This document shows positions 6,563-7,759 of a DNA stretch of 7,759 nt, piece by piece. Positions within the stretch are counted from its first letter, which is position 1. Every line of letters begins with the position of its first letter. This DNA comes from Actinomycetota bacterium (GTDB taxonomy: Bacteria; Actinomycetota; Actinomycetes; Nanopelagicales; Nanopelagicaceae), in NCBI GenBank assembly GCA_009699825.1, contig WLNM01000049.1, positions 1 through 7,759 of the forward strand, in the 5' to 3' direction. The notes beneath the pieces were generated by a model. The model ran no database searches. It had not been told where the DNA came from and saw only the letters and a program-made list of their open reading frames with translations. A program made the translations under genes and the position numbers.

Positions 6563-7360
6563 ATGGCTAAGTCCGAGTTAACAACTGGAACGCAAGCAAT
6601 TGATCGCGCAACTGCACTGCTCGCTGATGTCTTGCAATCACACACTCCACCACTACTTGGTTCACTTGCACGAACACATGACATTCCAAAGAGCACAACA
6701 TCTCGAATTCTTGGAGCCCTTGAACGCGCCGGACTCGTACAACGCGATCGCAACGGCGCATTCTTAGCCGGGCATGTGCTTACTTCTTTTGCACGTGAGC
6801 AAAATCAAGATTCAGTTCTTGTCACTCGCATGCGTGCTGTTCTTGAAACACTCTCTGAACGAACTGGTGAGACAGCAAATTTGGCAGTTCCTGGAAATGG
6901 TTTTATAAATCTGCTTGATCAAGTTGATGGACAATATCTATTAGGTGCCACGAACTGGATTGGCAAGCAAGTTCCGTATCACGCATCCGCTCTTGGCAAA
7001 GTTTTGCTCGCTTATTCTGCAGTCACGATTTCTGCTGGACGGCTAGAGCGTTTAACAGATAAAACCATTACTTCTCGCACACGTTTACTTGAAGAGCTTG
7101 AAGAAGTACGTCGCTGTGGATTTGCCATAATTCATGATGAGCTCGAAGAAGGTTTGGTTGCAGTTGCAGCTCCCGTTCGTGAATTAGATGGTCGAGTTGT
7201 CGGAGCCATTTCGATTTCAGGTCCCTCAACACGTTTAACCAATAAAGAACTTATTCGAATTGGAGATCTCATCATCTCTGAAATCGATGCAGTACAAGCA
7301 CGTAGCAAGAAAAAACCCCAGATGCCTAATCAAAAAATAGGAAAGGTCGGCGCAGCATGA
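6563..7360 (+). CDS. IclR-family transcriptional regulator
   Basis: A 265-residue DNA-binding regulator. Residues about 10-70 form the winged helix-turn-helix with recognition segment IPKSTTSRILGALERAGLV (41-59); residues about 85-247 form the IclR effector-binding domain, with HASALGKVLLA (140-150), an acidic HDELEEGLVAVAAPV segment (191-205) and GAISISGP (214-221). The lysine-rich C-terminal tail (249-265) is not part of the conserved fold. The reading frame extends upstream to a TTG at 6482, but that TTG is the -35 box of the promoter, and the 27 extra residues would be encoded across the -10 and the operator-like repeats. The ATG at 6563 has GGGAGG (6552-6557) 5 bases upstream and starts at the expected place before the helix-turn-helix. 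The protein likely controls both divergent units in response to the imported amine or a degradation product, which is inferred. Its stop overlaps the next start by four bases. Confidence 0.93.
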   Translation: MAKSELTTGTQAIDRATALLADVLQSHTPPLLGSLARTHDIPKSTTSRILGALERAGLVQRDRNGAFLAGHVLTSFAREQNQDSVLVTRMRAVLETLSERTGETANLAVPGNGFINLLDQVDGQYLLGATNWIGKQVPYHASALGKVLLAYSAVTISAGRLERLTDKTITSRTRLLEELEEVRRCGFAIIHDELEEGLVAVAAPVRELDGRVVGAISISGPSTRLTNKELIRIGDLIISEIDAVQARSKKKPQMPNQKIGKVGAA

Positions 7361-7759
7361 CACATGACGAGATCATCAAGGCTCTCTTTGATGAAACGAT
7401 GATTGGCAATGCTCCAGCAGTACTTGAACTCACAAATAAAGCACTTGCCGAAGGAATGGGACCAGATACCATTTTGTTCGAAGCACTTATTCCATCTCTT
7501 GAAGAAGTTGGTGCACGTTTTGAACGTGGCGATTACTTCGTTCCAGAAATGCTTATTGCCGGCAAGGCAATGTCCGGTGCACTAAACGTTTTACGTCCGC
7601 TGCTTGCAGAGACTGGCGCAGAAACAGTTGGCACATTCCTTATGGGAACAGTTAAAGGCGATGTGCACGACATCGGCAAGAACCTTGTAAATATCATGCT
7701 CGAAGGAGCTGGTTTTAAGGTTATTGATATCGGTGTACAGGTTGCTCCTGAAAAATTCA
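7357..7759 (+). CDS. Corrinoid-binding methyl-carrier protein (MtbC/MtgC-like), 3' end missing
   Basis: The cobalamin-carrying partner of a corrinoid-dependent methyltransferase: it accepts a methyl group on cobalt and passes it to a second methyltransferase. 134 residues are present before the right edge; complete family members are about 210 residues. Residues 1-85 form the helical B12-binding cap domain with the conserved LIPSLEEVGARFERGDYFVPEML stretch (starting at 44), and from about 91 the Rossmann-like B12 domain begins with GTVKGDVHDIGKNLV (97-111). H104 in the DxHxxG motif is the predicted lower axial cobalt ligand. The ATG at 7357-7359 overlaps the regulator stop (ATGA), with GGAAAGG at 7340-7346 ten bases upstream, so the two genes are translationally coupled. 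MttB-like enzymes usually have their corrinoid partner as an adjacent gene; here the nearest one is the divergent 4980-6419 gene, so pairing is likely but not proven. Confidence 0.93.
   Translation, partial: MTHDEIIKALFDETMIGNAPAVLELTNKALAEGMGPDTILFEALIPSLEEVGARFERGDYFVPEMLIAGKAMSGALNVLRPLLAETGAETVGTFLMGTVKGDVHDIGKNLVNIMLEGAGFKVIDIGVQVAPEKF

Overview
The window reads as part of a quaternary-amine (betaine-type) uptake and corrinoid-dependent demethylation locus. It most likely comes from a low-GC actinobacterium: three sample lines counted by hand average about 47% GC, the genes are tightly packed, and the strong Shine-Dalgarno sites, TANNNT-type -10 and IclR control fit. A planktonic, acI/Nanopelagicales-like lineage is a guess from overall style, and no single marker here proves the taxon.

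Layout. Five genes run leftward on the minus strand from about 6419 to beyond position 1: a non-pyrrolysine MttB-family methyltransferase (4980-6419), a betaine-aldehyde-dehydrogenase-like ALDH (3485-4966), and a glycine betaine/choline-type ABC importer made of an ATPase (2430-3458), a double-domain permease (502-2430) and a lipoprotein binding protein cut by the left edge (1-413). Gaps are 13 bp, 26 bp, a 1-base stop/start overlap and 88 bp, so one operon is likely. Diverging to the right are an IclR-family regulator (6563-7360) and, overlapping its stop by four bases, a corrinoid-binding methyl-carrier protein cut by the right edge (7357-7759). The 143-bp divergent region (6420-6562) holds a convincing promoter for the rightward unit and a dense cluster of GGAAC/GTTCC and GAAAC/GTTTC inverted repeats that look like an operator.

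How the parts fit. The importer would capture a trimethylated or dimethylated amine such as glycine betaine, choline or proline betaine. The ALDH would oxidise an aldehyde intermediate, for example betaine aldehyde to glycine betaine. The MttB homologue would move a methyl group from the quaternary amine to the cobalt of the corrinoid protein encoded across the divergent promoter. IclR probably senses the substrate or a product. The methyl-corrinoid:tetrahydrofolate methyltransferase and the corrinoid reactivase that such a system needs are not in the window; they may lie to the right of 7759.

No RNA gene, CRISPR array, insertion sequence or gene-free stretch above 300 bases was found.
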